Positions 1 to 12,957 of a stretch of 64,000 nucleotides of DNA are shown here, piece by piece. Source of the DNA: Valencia hispanica. Lineage: Eukaryota; Chordata; Actinopteri; Cyprinodontiformes; Valenciidae. The notes beneath the pieces are model-generated. The model saw only the letters and a program-made list of their open reading frames with translations. It searched no databases and was not told the DNA's origin. The DNA lies in NCBI GenBank assembly GCA_963556495.2, contig OY747702.1, positions 27,318,403 through 27,382,402 of the forward strand, in the 5' to 3' direction. A program made the translations under genes and the position numbers. How positions within the stretch are numbered: the stretch's first letter is position 1; each line of letters begins with the position of its first letter.

Positions 1-2852
1 ATGCTGAAACCAGTGCTCAAAATCAATGCATTGAGGTTAACATATCACATTTTAACAGCATCTCAGAGCAGCCAGGCACGGTGTGGCCTGACTCAAATGA
101 CCTTGCTGACCCACAGCACAGAACCACCTGAACTTATCCATCTGGGCACGCTTCCCTCCTTTCAGATCAATTTCCTCAGGCCCTACAGTCTTTATAGGCG
201 GTCGATTACTGACGTCCTCCTTGAGGATGGAAAGCAACAGAAAATCTAAAGCACTGCCGTCACTGCTTGTTGGCCTCAGTTATCTGCCTGAAAGCCTTGC
301 AGCACACAGCAGCTGTCTTTACAGTGACACTGCTCTGACAGCACGATTACAGCCCTCTAATAGCAAGTGGATTCAGGAGTTAAGTGTTTATTTGATATTA
401 GGCAATTAGAAAAGACCTGTCATTCAGACCTGATATCATAGAAAGATGATGTAAACCAAAGCAAATAGGATATATTTGAAGATTGGGCTCTGCATTGAAG
501 AAGGGTTGACAGAAATGATTATTTATTATTCAGTTTTCTCCTCAATTTTAAGGCAATGAGTGGTGCCATTTTTTCAACCTGAAACACCGTAATGTGAAAG
601 AATTAGAACACCCTAGTTTGGAGGTTAAGATGATAGGACATAGATATCTGAAATTAATTTTTATAATACTGAGAAATTCAAGTAGTATAAATCTACAACA
701 GAAACGGAATTTTTATTTTATTTCTCTCAAATAAATAAATTCGGACACTCGCACAGTAAATGCCTGTTAAAATGAATATGACAAGACATAGCTCGGGTGC
801 ACATGATTAGAACATCATTACTCAGCATTTTACAGGAGGGTTGTCCTTTTTAAACCTTAGATGGTTTGGTGTGCTCCTGAGTGTTGAAGAGCTGTCTGGG
901 GTCTTCAGAAAGAAGCCTTGGGAGTTGAAAGTGAAGGCAACTGGACTTCCCTTGTTATCTTGAAGACATTTCACTTCTAATGCAAAAGTTTTCTTCAGTT
1001 CTGAAACTTATAGGAGTATCAGGATCCTTCAGAAAGAAGATTTCAGCATCAATGAGTCTGGTAAGGGATTTAAAAAGGTCTCAAGATTTTTTTTAAACTA
1101 TTTACCAACTGCCAGCATGCCCAGGTCTGTCCACCCAAGTGAGTTCACTTAAAGAGCAGACCGCAGAAGAGTAAATCCACCAAGAACTGGTTGATAAATA
1201 AGAAACAGAAAGTCCTGGGCCGAGTCAAAGCGCAGATCTCAATCTGGCTGATATGTTGCAAGGTGACTTGAAGCCCCTCAAACATCTTACAGCTGGAAGT
1301 GAGCAGTAGGGGAAACTTTCCCCACTGGTGGATGGCTTAAGGTGTTACACTAAGGGGTAGGGTGCCCCAAAGTTTTTATATGCAACAAAACATTTTTATT
1401 CAAATCTTTTTATTTAGCTAGTAAAATAAGGTTTATTTTTGGTGTTTAAGTGCAAGTAGGTCACATTCTTACACAAACAAATAAAAACTGACATTAGAGA
1501 TCAATGTGTGAATGTACTACTTTTTCACACAGCTGTATGTCCTGAATTCCACATATAAGTAGGTAGACAATGGTTTCTGACAGGAATGTGTAAGAAATTA
1601 AATGCTCTTTAACTCTGTCTTCTGAAGCATTTACTGGGACAGGTCTCGTTGCATGTAACCAAAAATACCCAGAGCAAACATCTCTCTCTGCTCGCTCTTC
1701 TAATTTTAGATGAATAACATCTGAAGTTCTCAGAAAGAGAGCGGAAATGTTTTAAAATACCTTTCATGTTTCAAATCTTCAGTTCATATTTTTGTCATTC
1801 ACATATTTCTCCATTGGAGGTGGAAGAAAAAGGGAATTCCCCTGACTGTGCCTCAGTGTCGTCTAAAAAAAGGAACAAAGCCGGAAAAAAGAACAAAGAT
1901 CAAATACTGTTGTTGTCTCTGCATGTTCAGCGGCTCCTAAAGCTGACTGCTATAGGGAAATAAAGCATTTATATACCATCACCCATCTTGGGCTATGTTT
2001 GCCAATTGATGTGTCAATTAACATTTGATACCAAACAAAATAGTTACATACCCAGTTTTTCTTTTCGTGCAATGTGCATTTTATCCAAGCTAAGGTTATG
2101 TTAAACCCACATTCCTTCTGCACATTCTTGCATAGCCTACAGTGACGAAGATATGAGACTTAGGAGCACATTTAGGGTCTCAATCTGGCCTTATTCTGCC
2201 AAATCAAGTGTGGGAAACTATCAGGGGAGTATATTTTAAATGCAACGAAGCACAGAAGTGACAAAATGAGGGTGAAAGTCAGCTCTATAACCCCGTAAAA
2301 CTCTGGAGGTGAAGCTCAGAAAAGAAAGAGAAAAAGGAGATCCTGCAATTGTCTCTCTGCTTTATGGATAATCATTTTTGAAGTGATACTGAAATAAAAA
2401 AAAAGTTCTATGCAGTTGATCTTATCTGCAGTCTCCTGACAACTTAAGGCTAAAGCTAAATGAGAGTTTAAAAAGTCTACAGCAGGTAAGATATTAATGG
2501 CCTAAAACCTATTAACATTACCTGGAAAATTGTTACCTTTCCCTTTAAACTTTGAACTACTTTGGAAGAGAGCCTCAAAATGTAGAGAAACAACTATTTG
2601 TTGTTATTTTACTTCGTTACAAAAAAGGTCAATTCAGTTATAGTCATTTGTAATATTGGTTCATTATTTTAGGTATAAATCCTAAAGCCTGAGCAAGCAT
2701 GAAAATGGACAATAAAAATTCAATGCACCAAATCACTGAAATGTTAGAATAACAGAGCACTGCTACTACTACTACTTGCATTAAATATTTAAAAACAGTT
2801 CACAAGCTGATATATTATCAAGTCCAATAAAAGGTTGATTTAAATTCTGTCA

Positions 2853-2856
<4 letters not shown>
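1..2856. other. Non-coding DNA, nothing recognised
   Basis: AT-rich sequence with only short chance open frames on both strands. None shows a domain, codon periodicity or paired splice signals that I can support. No tRNA, rRNA or clear transposon terminus was seen. It is probably intergenic DNA upstream of the sh3rf2-like gene. Confidence 0.6.

Positions 2857-2886
<30 letters not shown>
2857..2886. repeat. (TA)15 microsatellite
   Basis: An uninterrupted run of about 15 TA dinucleotides in AT-rich DNA. It is likely to be length-polymorphic. No gene is nearby. Confidence 0.95.
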
Positions 2887-2889
<3 letters not shown>

Positions 2890-5869
2890 TTTATAGGACA
2901 CAAGGTTTATTCGGAGACACCTGTTGTCTCTCGAGTGCTTCCTTTGCCATGTCATTTTGTTGTGTTGTTTGCCTCAGAAGACAGATGAATAAAGAGCCAC
3001 AAAAGACTTGTTTTGTTGCAGTAGTAAATTGAAAATTTTAACGAGTACAAATGTTCACTGAAGACATAACACACCTAACAAGTAATATAAGATAAAAGCA
3101 ACGAAAGCATCCAGAAACTTGCAATTAGTAATTGAAGACTTCTTAGTTCTCTAGGGCATAAATACCCAACACAGGTGGAATGGCTTTTTTTAAACGTTCT
3201 AAAATGAGTAACAAAAAGAGGGTGTTGAAGTAAACAAGATGTGTTTTGATCTTTATAGGTCAGAAAATGATCTTAAGAAAACAACTACTGGTCCAAGCTC
3301 ACCCATCTCTCAAGTAATAGTAATATCTGAGTCTGTTAAAACAACTGCAATAAAGACGAATATAGCTGAATAAAGACCAAAGTTTGGTCACAGTATACAG
3401 CAAGCAGCTAGGTGGTAAAAAAAAAAAAATTCAGGCGCAGAAGCAAATTATTGATTCTTAAGGGTTAGATACAAAACACCATGTACACCACTTTCACTAT
3501 TAAGCACCCCTTTGTTTTTGTCTATCACTTAATATCCCCAAGAAACTATAATAAAAAAATTCTGACCGTATGCAACCTCAACAAAAATAGCCTGCTGTTG
3601 GTGCAGGCTTTTAAACTGTGCTGTTCTCATTAGTACAGGAGCACATGCGCACAATTTCTCATACACTGCAGCGACAGATGTCAGTCAATAATGCTGACTG
3701 CAGCAGGCAACCAGTCCATTGTGAGCCTACTTAGGCAGTTCTTCGGCGCCAGTTGTGTTTCCTCCCTTGGCTCTCTGCTCTGGCGCCAGTACCTAGGTCC
3801 AAAGACGTACACTCAATCATTAAGCTCTTTGGACAGTCAGCATCATGGCTGCTGTTTGTGTTACCTGTACAGTTCAATACATTTTAGATATTTCATTCAT
3901 ACGTTTCAAATCCAACTGCAGAGCTCCCACAGAGGCAACGTATGCAGAGGTACTTGGAGGGCAGAGTAAAAGCGATCGAAGTGCTTGCTTACTCAGGCTT
4001 ACCTGAGCTCCCTCTGTGGCCAACAACTCACCAGTGGATAAAGAGTTGCAGAAAATAATGAAGAGAAGCCAGTTCACAGCTTGAGGGTCTGTCAAATGAT
4101 CTTGAAGGTCCACAGCGTTGGCAATGGTGTGCTTTTTAAAGAAATGTGTCCTCTTGGCAGATGCAAGGAGGCCGATTTACTGCCAAAGTGTCTTCCACTT
4201 GTCATTTTCCCCCTCATTACCTTATCCTTTTCTCAAGGACTGCCCTGAACAAAATCCAAGCTCAATTAAGATGTTCTGACCGGAAATGCCATAGCTCATA
4301 AATCACCTCCAAGGGCTACTGCTCAGCTACGCTACTGTGATGAGCACTGCGGGGCCGTGGGGTAATATAAATCAAAAGAGGAGTGCAGAGTATATTGCAG
4401 GTGATGAAATACTGGAGGACACTGTATCATAAATCTGGAAAATAAACAGTGATTGTCTGCAAGGAGTTATATCAGACAATGAACGCAGCAGGACAGGTAA
4501 ATATTAACAACATTTTGGGAAAGAGAGAATAATATATAGCCAATCTGCTAGGATTCATTAAAAAATACTGAAAAGTATTTACACACTGCTTGATGAGAGT
4601 TTTCAGCTGATTTCCTGTAACAAGAGGCACCTATTTAACTTCACTTTCAGTGAAAAGCTGCTGTTCTCAGCTACTGTGCTGCTTTATTAAATAATCAGCA
4701 GGGGAACATTGTCTTAATTCTTACCAACACTTTCCCAGCGCTGCCCAATTATCTTTGCACGGCCCAACCATAGCCCGGGGTGTCACAGCTTTATAAAACA
4801 CCCTCAAATAGCTTTAGAGCACTTTTCCTTCTGTCTTCCCTGTTTTACTGTATAATCAAGATAAAGACCCTGATGGCGGCTAATTTCTCTCATGCCTTTT
4901 AACGAGAGCTTAGGGGGAAATCCTTCTCCACGTTCTTTACTAAGCTCTCGCTGTATGAAAAAAAAAATATCTTAGTGTTTCAGCTACCAAATAGTGCTGG
5001 TTCAATTATGATCAAACCTTTTGAGAGACTCGTGTATAGTGAATAGGACACACCGTTTAGTTTCAAGTCCCTTCAAAATATCCTTGATGCACTGACATTA
5101 GAAACAGGTACCTCTATCTACCGTGATAAAGTATGACTGGAATGTGTTTGCACATGTCTTAAAGTCTGTCTCTGATTGGCTGATCAGGCCCTCATGATGA
5201 TTCCTTCCCCCAGAAGCTGCCAGCTTCTGGCATAAAAACAACAAGAAGCTTGTCTGGTATTTTAGAACTAAGCTGCATGTACTTGTCTGATTTGGTAGCG
5301 ATAAATGTTTTGTTTGTATCCAAAGCTTTAGAATGTTTATCCAATTTTTGTGTAAACTCCCTGCAAATGTTTAATTTGTATATCTTCCACATTTTTCGCA
5401 TGCTGAGCATCAATCAGCAACTTAGTTGAAGAGCCTTTTAATCTTCATGTCCAACCCAAAACAGGGTACTGCTAAAGACATACAACGAACTGAACCAGAA
5501 CCAAGACCATCAGTTTGGAAAGCTATATAAACAGAAGTCCAAACTAGCTCCATGAGAAAACCAACAATCTGATTCCTGACCACAAAGCATCACCCACTTT
5601 TCTTTTCTGTCATGGTGGTTCTGGTGTGAAAAAATTATCATCTAGATTAAAAACTTAAATTTCCTTGTCCTTTTTCTTCTTTCTGACATAATCTACAGCT
5701 GTTTGTGTTTTTAATTCTCTCTTCTGTTTGTATTTGGATTACTTTGAGTTGAGAAAATCTTTCATAACAGTTTATTCATTTGTGTAATTTTCTTGTTCTT
5801 TCTCTGTGTAATTTGGTCATTTTAATTCATTTAGACTTTAACGATAGTATTAGTCTTTAGTTTTTGGTA
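2887..5869. other. Non-coding DNA, no supported gene
   Basis: No recognisable gene or complete repeat. A 79-codon minus-strand frame at 3874-4113 and a 92-codon plus-strand frame at 3691-3969 overlap each other, but neither matches a family I know. Moderately GC-balanced stretches near 4300-4950 could be conserved non-coding sequence, but a single genome cannot show this. Confidence 0.5.
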
Positions 5870-6117
5870 AGTTAGATCCTTTTTGTGTCCTGGTTTGCTC
5901 CTTTCTGTGTTTACCGGACCATTTCCTTCAGGCTCTACTTGGATTCTCCGTTCTGCATTCCTCTGATTAGTCTCACCTCGTTTCCATGTCACTTATCACA
6001 CCTGCATAGTATTTACTCTCCCTCGTTTCATTGTTGACTGCCTGATTCTCCTGTTATGCCAATCTACTTGAACATTCTTCCAAAGACTCATGTCATAACT
6101 CTGTCTCTCTGGTTGTC

Positions 6118-7394
6118 AAGGCTTTAAAGGCTTTTATTGACAATTACATGACATTTACGCAAAGAGTCAGTATTTGCAGTGTTGGCCCTTCTTTTTCAGG
6201 ACCTCTGCAATTCGGCTCTGCAGTTCTCAATGGGATTAAGATCTGGGGAGTTTCCAGGCCATGGACCCAAAATTTCGGCGTTTGGTCCCCGAGCCACTTA
6301 GTTATCACTTTTGCCTTATGGCACGGTGCTCCATCGTGCTGGAAAATGCATTGTTCTTCACCAAACTGTTGTTGGATTGTTGGAAGAAGTTGCTGTTGGA
6401 GGGTGTTTTGGTACCATTCTTTATTCATGGCTGTGTTTTTGGGAAAATTGTAAGTGAGCCTACTCCCTTGGATGAGAAGCAACCCCACACATGAATCGTC
6501 TCAGGATGCTTTATTGTTGGCATGACACAGGACTGATGGTAGCGCTCACCTTTTCTTCTCCGGACAAGCCTTTTTCCAGATGCCCCAAACAATCGGAAAG
6601 AGGTTTCATCGGAGAATATGACTTTGCCCCAGTCCTCAGCAGTCCATTCACCATACTTTCTGCAGAAGATCAATCTGTCCCTGATGGGTTTTTTTTGGAG
6701 AGAAGTGGCTTCTTTGCTGCCCTTCTTGACACCAGGCCATCTTCCAAAAATCTTCGCCTCACTGTGCATGCAGATGCGCTCACACCTGCCTGCTGCCATT
6801 CCTGAGCAAGCTCTGCACTGGTGGCACTTCGAACCCACAGCTGAATCCTCTTTAGGAGACGATCCTGGCGCTTGCTGGACTTTCTTGGACGCCCTGAAGC
6901 CTTCTTAACAGGAATTGAACCTCTTTCCTTGAAGTTCTTGATAATCGTAGAAATTGTTGATTTAGGTGCAATTTTAGTGCCACAATATCCTTGCCTGTGA
7001 AGCCATTTTTATGCAACACAATGATGGCTGCACGGGTTTCTTTGCAGGTCACCATGGTTAACAATGGAAGAACAATGATTTCAAGCATCACCCTCCTTTT
7101 AACATGTCAAGTCTGGCATTCTAACCCAATCAGCCTGACATAATGATCTCCAGCCTTGTGCTCGTCAACATTCTCACCTGAGTTAACAAGACGATTACTG
7201 AAATGATCTCAGCAGGTCCTTTAATGACAGCAATGAAACAGTGGAATTTTCATGGCAAAGAAGGACTATGCAATTCATCTGATCACTGTTCATAACATTC
7301 TGGAGTATATGCAAATTGCTATCATAAAAACTTAATCAGCAACTTTTCCAATTTCCAATATTTATGTAATTCTCAAAACTTTTGGCCACGACTG
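6118..7394 (-). mobile_element. Tc1-like DNA transposon, end- and internally deleted
   Basis: The right end reads, on the minus strand, 'cagtcgtggccaaaagtttt' next to a TA target dinucleotide at 7395-7396, a typical Tc1/mariner terminal inverted repeat. The matching repeat expected at the left end is absent: sequence similar to the element stops just past the transposase stop codon near 6118. Its length of about 1.28 kb is short of the usual 1.6 kb because the left inverted repeat and part of the transposase 3' region are gone. It cannot be mobilised in its present form. It sits inside an older LTR-like remnant. Confidence 0.85.
6167..7055 (-). pseudogene. Tc1-like transposase pseudogene (DD34E type)
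   Basis: Minus-strand frames together give a Tc1 transposase. The N-terminus begins with an ATG at 7055 (MVTCKETRAAIIVLHKNGF), followed by the helix-turn-helix region and its GRPRKSSKRQDR-like basic segment. The catalytic core has the first Asp in 'VIFSDETSF', then 'VWGCFSSKGVGSL', the second Asp in 'FQHDGAPCHKA', and a 'NPIEN' motif holding the third acidic residue but in a different frame. Several frameshifts break the gene. About 50 codons after NPIEN are deleted, joining it directly to the C-terminal 'RIAEVLKKKG'-type end. It is therefore inactive. Confidence 0.85.
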
Positions 7395-7657
7395 TACACC
7401 ACATCCTATCTGGGCACTCTTGTTTTGTGCACTTTTTTCTGAGCCTGCAATTTATCTCTACACTGCCCCCTCTGACAGAACCTGACCAGTGGTTTTTCTT
7501 CAAAGCACCTAATTGTTAGTTTTGATATTAATTTGTATATCTTCATTTGTAAGTGGCAAAGGCTAAAAGTATCTGCCAGATGCATAAACATAGATATTCT
7601 GTTTCCCCCTTGTCACATCTGTAAGTTCCCTATGTTTTTATTAAAATCTTCCCAACA

Positions 7658-7852
7658 GGGGCGTTGTGTGGTGCAGTGATTAGAGCTGGCGCCCCATGTG
7701 CAGAGGCTTCAGTCCTCAACGCGGCCGTCCCTGGTTTGAGTCCCGTCCCAGGCGACCTTTGCCGCATGTCTTCCCCCACCTCTCTCCTCCTTCAAAACTC
7801 TGTCCACTGTTATTAAAGGCCACTCAGGCCCAAAAAACCTTTTAAAAAAATA
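7658..7852 (+). mobile_element. tRNA-derived SINE with 15-bp target duplication
   Basis: The element is flanked by perfect 15-bp direct repeats, 'aaaatcttcccaaca', at 7643-7657 and 7853-7867. It starts with a tRNA-like head: an A-box-like 'tggtgcagtgatt' near 7670 and a B-box-like 'ggtttgagtcc' at 7733-7743. It ends in an A-rich tail. The perfect duplication shows an insertion that is young relative to the surrounding remnant. SINEs have no coding capacity and need LINE machinery to move. Confidence 0.88.
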
Positions 7853-8300
7853 AAAATCTTCCCAACATGGTTCTTCTGATGTTCTCTCTGTATTTGGGTC
7901 CAACATAACCCGTCACAGAAGAATCCAGCCGGTTTGACCCAACAGTCACCCTCAATACTGAAGACTACAACAAAGTAAACAAGAAATAAGAGTGTACATG
8001 GACACCAAGACTCAACCGTGTTCACTATGGAGACGAATAAGTGTGGCAGCAGATTGCAAATTACTGCAGTGGGAATTGTTTCCCCTGCTGCCATCTCTGG
8101 GTCTGGTGGAGCTGTTGGAGGAACTGGATCATTGCTGGATTCTTCTCTTTCCCTCATCCTGGTTCCATGTCCTGTTTTCTTTGCACTGTATCTGTAAGTT
8201 ATTTTGTTTTATTAAAATCTAGTCTCTAAAACCCTTCTTCCTATAATATTTCTGCATTTGGGTCCACCATAGCCTCAAACACGACACAATTTATCCAACT

Positions 8301-9756
8301 AACCCTACAAATTAAAGTTAGTGCTTGGAAACCATAGGCCAGGGTGACTTTTCTTTTTACTCATGAGAGTCGCATAAACTTTGAAAAGAGTTAAAAATGT
8401 AATAATATGAGATCTTGGATTTCCTATTTTTTATTTTCATCAGTCTTGATACATATTGTTTCTTTTTTCTGATGGTTAATAAATCTTAAATAATACTGCT
8501 GTCAGACTGAAACTTTGCATGTTCAAAAATTTAACAAAAAATCTTCTTGCTTCTAAATGTGAATTGATTCTGTCTATTTAAAGTAACACGTTATGTTTTA
8601 TACTTTTACCAGCAATTGTATCCATGAAACCTCAGGCAAGGATGAGTAATAGATTTGATTTTCGCAAGAAAATAAAAATGACTAAAAATGGAAATACTAT
8701 TTTTTTCTTCACCTCGAAGATATGAGAAAAGGAAGGAATCTCCTTGTTTCTATGAATTTGTGATGATCATTCAGTGGAGAGGAAGAATTCATTCTTCAGA
8801 CAAATATTTGATCAGTTATCAAACTGACCATAATATTGATCATTTACATACATCAGTATAGATTAATGTAGCTTATTAACCATTAAATGTGTGAGTTTAA
8901 AAATATTAATGTCAGATAACTGTGGTCTAGATTCTCTGTAATTCAATATTTAACTTTCATGTGTAAAGAAATGAATCATAGCTGGAAGGTGGCTAAAGTG
9001 ACTAAAACAATGGGAAATTATCTTACCCACTACAATTTCTTGCCATACTCTGAAGGCAATCCAATCTATTTTAAGTGGAAGTCTGTTGTTTTGAAAGAAT
9101 AGGTATTTTAGCACTTCATATGAGGAGCTGTGTAATCATGTCATCCATTTCTGAGCTTCACTCATTAAAAACCTGTCTTCTTTTTTATTCTAGTTTGATT
9201 ATGAACTCATATTGTGGATCAGTGGGGGGTGGGTGACAATGTGGGGTATTACACACTGTTTTTAGCTATTTGAGAGCATTATGCATACTAGAAACCACTC
9301 ACATTACCAGAGGAGCACCAGATTAATCCTTCCATGGATTAAACACACGCAGATGGTGAGCATGCTGTATATGCATCAGTTGGCTGGCTACAGTTGCTCT
9401 GTGATTATGAACAGCGCAATAAATAGTTCCACAAAGATTACATCAGGCACACAGATAAATGGGAAATAACAGTCTGAATTGTGCCCATTGATATATGAGA
9501 GCTTTGTGTAAAGGTTTTTACTCAAATAGTCGGCTTATCTGGTCATATCTATGTCTTAGAAATAACAATAGAAATGGACAATGGCCATGCAAGGAAGGAA
9601 TTTTTCTCTACCAAGAAATGCTGATCATCAAGCACAGACAGGTCGTCCAACAGCTCCCCAAATCTCCAGACTCTGATGAGGTGAGAAAGCACATATACAC
9701 ACTAGGATCATGACCCATTTATTCAATGAGGACAAAAATCCCATGTTAAGAAATAA
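8301..9756. other. Non-coding DNA, nothing recognised
   Basis: AT-rich sequence without supported genes, repeat termini or structured elements. Short frames near 9281-9713 look like chance. Confidence 0.55.
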
Positions 9757-10040
9757 TAATAAAGCACTTTTCAAGACCCTCAAAGCGTTTTAGAACTCCA
9801 TTATTCATTCACACACTGGTGGAAGCAAGCTATGATTATAGCCACAGCTTCCCTGGGGGAGACTAACACAAGAGAGGCTGCCATATCGCACCATCACCCC
9901 CTCTGGCCAACACCAGTAAGTGGATAGGTGAAGTGTTTTGCCCAAGGACACAATGACATGTAGCAGGAGGGAGCAGGAATTGAACCCTGGTTCTGGTTGA
10001 TTTCTGGGTCGCAGGCCGACATTTTAAGAGCTTCCCATTA
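9757..10040 (-). mobile_element. SINE with LINE-like tail, minus-strand copy
   Basis: Read on the minus strand this matches the two plus-strand copies at 57559-57870 and 60293-60622. All share 'gtccttgggcaa', a central 'gaggctgcc' block here in reverse orientation, and a 3' tail containing 'aagcgcttt'-like sequence. The tRNA-like head lies at the high-coordinate end, where 'attgaaccctgg' is the reverse of a B box. This copy is more diverged than the other two. Boundaries are approximate. Confidence 0.7.
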
Positions 10041-10309
10041 GTAACCAACGACTCTCTTTTTCCCTGGCATGACATGATATGACATGAACAATAGGCTACA
10101 TTTTTAGCCGCTTGCTACTAGACTGGTGCAGGACCCAGATTTATCGTGCCATCAAACACTGTGAACAGGATGGGAAGGGAGGTTAAACAAAGTTTCCACA
10201 GCTCGCTCGTAGAGAGTTGCAGCAATGAGAGGTACCTTGAGGTCACCAAGTCTTACTCTGTCTTACCATCACTAATGTACCCACATGAAGTCTGTCACTG
10301 TCTACTGGG

Positions 10310-10700
10310 ACTTTAGGTGGAATGACATGTCAGATGAGAATAAAATAAACTTTTTGACAACAGAAACTCCAGATGGGTCTGAAGCAAAACAAAGTTAAAG
10401 CCCTTCATGCCTACTGTTATGTATGGCGAAGGATCTGTGATGCAGTGGGCCTGTTTCTCCCTGAAAGGCCTTGGGGATTTTTTCATAGTGCATGTCATGA
10501 TTCTTTGACATACCAGGACATTTTGAGTAAAAATCTGTTGGACTATATCAGAACTTTAAAAATTGAAGTGATAATCATCCAAAACATATGCCCAAATCGA
10601 CACACAAATGGTTCAACAGACACTGAATGCATAAATATCTATTATGCCTATTTGTCAACTGCACCTGCTTCAGAGCACAACCTTCGACCTAGCTGAGGGA
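10310..10700 (+). mobile_element. Tc1-like transposase relic
   Basis: Translated pieces resemble the middle of a Tc1 transposase: a 'SDENKINF' stretch in place of the catalytic S-D-E, followed by text like 'CSGPVSP' and then a segment containing the equivalent of the second Asp region. Stops and frameshifts break every frame, and no inverted repeats were found. It is an old, immobile fragment. Confidence 0.5.
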
Positions 10701-12957
10701 ACTTATTTAGGAAGCAACACTACCCTCAACAAATCCTGAGTCTGAGGTTCTTGGGATACTTTTGCTGGCATTCAGTGACTCTATATAGCAATGGTAAATA
10801 GCACATAGATACAAAAATAGATTCCTCTATGCTTAAGGTTAGTATTTGAGCATTTCTAGGGCAGCTGAAACTAGAATACCTAATCAGAATTTTGATTTTG
10901 ATTTTCAACTTGAGCTCAGTTAAACAGATCTTCATCAAATCCTGGTGTCTCAAAGAGTCACACTAGACTCCAGTAAAATGTTATTGAAGACTAAGAGTTG
11001 TCCTACTGGCAAAGCAGGGGATGTAAAACATTTAAAAGAAGGGGAGCCAACAGTAAAGGGAAATTTTTAATGTTGGATTTATTTCCCCGCTCACCAGACC
11101 TCATGAAAATAAATTAGTAGCAAGGAGAAAAAATAATGAGGGAACTGTAATCAAATATTTTAAATATTTTTAGTCGTGAGGTTGCTTGAATTTATGCACA
11201 ATCTTGGCCTGCATTGTTCTTTCTTACCTGCTCATTTTTTTGTGTGTTTTGTTGGCATTAGTTCAGCCCTGGGCCAGAAAATGGCGGCCTTCTGCAGAGA
11301 GAGTATAAACACCACAAAGCCGAGCAGATGTTTCTCCCCTTGAAAGTGTTAAGACCCTTGCGCTGTCATTAATCTCCATTGCCCCATGTCAAGGCTCAGA
11401 AAGAAAGGCGAGATTACTACCATCCTGCCCTCAGACTCTCATTTAGCCACAAACTCCAGGCCATTATTCAGCCATCATAGAAAAGCCACAAAACAAATGG
11501 TATTTACCTCAAAGGCCATATTACTATGGGGCGGAGGCACGGGAAGGCGCCATGAGGCGGGAGGAGAAAGTAGGGTACAAACATTAGTCTGAAGCTCATC
11601 ATGGAGTTACAAAGCTCTGATTTCTTCTGCAAGTGTCGGGCTGTCATCTGTCATCCAAGTACATGACAACCAGCTGAAATGAGCTGGAGAAGGATTTGGC
11701 ACAGATGTCCGACTCCAGTCTGTAATCCCTCACCACACTTTGGAAATGCTACTGCGGTGTGACTGTCATGGCAACGAACGGAAAAGTAATCCTGTAGCAT
11801 CTAAAAAACAGCATATTTGGATTTGATTTTGATGATACATTTAAATGGGGGCCATGCAACTACTCAGAAGAATGACTGGTGTTTAAATAAAGATGCAGTT
11901 AATTATTAAGCCCCATAAGAGGGCTAGTCTGCTATCAAAGTCCACAATCAGTGTAAGCTGTCTTCTGGTTTTAACCTGCACGCTCCTTCCACAGCTGAAC
12001 CACAGATTAGCCTCAGAAGTAAACCTGATTGAATCGGTTCAACAGCCTTGGCTTTCATTTGCTTTCATTTTTTCCATCTGAAGAGTCAACAACTGGGGAG
12101 TCATTTATTAGGCGACAGGAGGTGCATTTTCAGACAGCAGAATGAAGAAGAAAATAGAAACAAGATAGATGCATTAAGGGCAGGGTGAAGGCGAATTGAT
12201 CTGCTCTGAGTGTGTATTTTTGTGAGATAAACCTACAGTTTGGATGTTAGGAAAGGTCAACTCTGTGATTAACTTTAGATAAAGGAGACTACAGGATGAG
12301 ATGAGGCGGAGCTACTCCAGGAAATAGAGACGGGGATAAAGTACACAATGTAAAAACCCGCATATTGAAGTTTGCTGGAACAAAAGTACTGAAAATTTAC
12401 ACTACTGCGTGTTTATGTATAAATTAAAGATATTTAAGATTTATGATATTTTACCAGCATAAAACTTGGTGTGCTGACTTTTTTCACTGAAGCTGCGAGC
12501 AATCTCATTATCACTGCTACAAACAATATACATTTGTCTAAAATGCTACCTAGATACTCATCAATAGTTCACTTATATAAACAGTGGCAACACATGTCAT
12601 TTTGCATTCAGGAACATTATTCCTAATGATCAGTAATGCAACATTTCAGCCAGCGCTAGTAAACTCCAGAAGAAAGTCACTCCAGTGATCAGCTGCCATG
12701 GGTTTCTGCAAGGCAAGCTTCCATAAAAGACTAGAAACTATCCTGCCTTATTTAATGCAAAGACTCATGGGAGATTTTAAATGGCTGCATTTGAAGCTTC
12801 CTGTAGCAGTTAGCTGTGCTGCCATGCTAGCTTTTCCTATAGATAAAAGTGCAGTTTTTTTGTCCTTCTGTGTAAAATTTGTTTGGTATCTCCAAATGTA
12901 AAAAAATAACTTCGATCATTGTTGTCCCTTTTTGAAACTTACCCTTGAGTTTCTATA
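10701..12957. other. Non-coding DNA, nothing recognised
   Basis: No gene or repeat is recognised. The block about 11270-11780 has a more balanced base composition than its surroundings and could hold conserved non-coding sequence, but this needs a cross-species comparison. Confidence 0.5.

Larger units (their letters stand above)
5870..8300 (+). mobile_element. LTR-retrotransposon-like remnant, interrupted
   Basis: Two segments, about 7611-7925 and 8180-8290, share an order of motifs: a 'ctgtaagtt' block, a T-rich stretch with a TATTAAAA polyadenylation-like signal, then 'atttgggtccaacat' or 'atttgggtccaccat'. This resembles the 3' ends of teleost Gypsy-type LTRs. The first segment is split by a SINE, and the upstream part by a Tc1 element. 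No gag, protease, reverse transcriptase or primer-binding site could be confirmed. The call rests on recognition of the LTR-end style and is tentative; it could be another family of interspersed repeat. Confidence 0.3.

Noticed and set aside
3691..4113. Overlapping 92- and 79-codon frames on opposite strands, a possible exon
   Set aside because: No family recognised, no convincing splice-site pair, and both strands are open, which suggests chance or an unknown repeat.
7658..7750. Possible functional tRNA gene
   Set aside because: Only A- and B-box-like segments of a SINE head are present; no cloverleaf or proper spacing.
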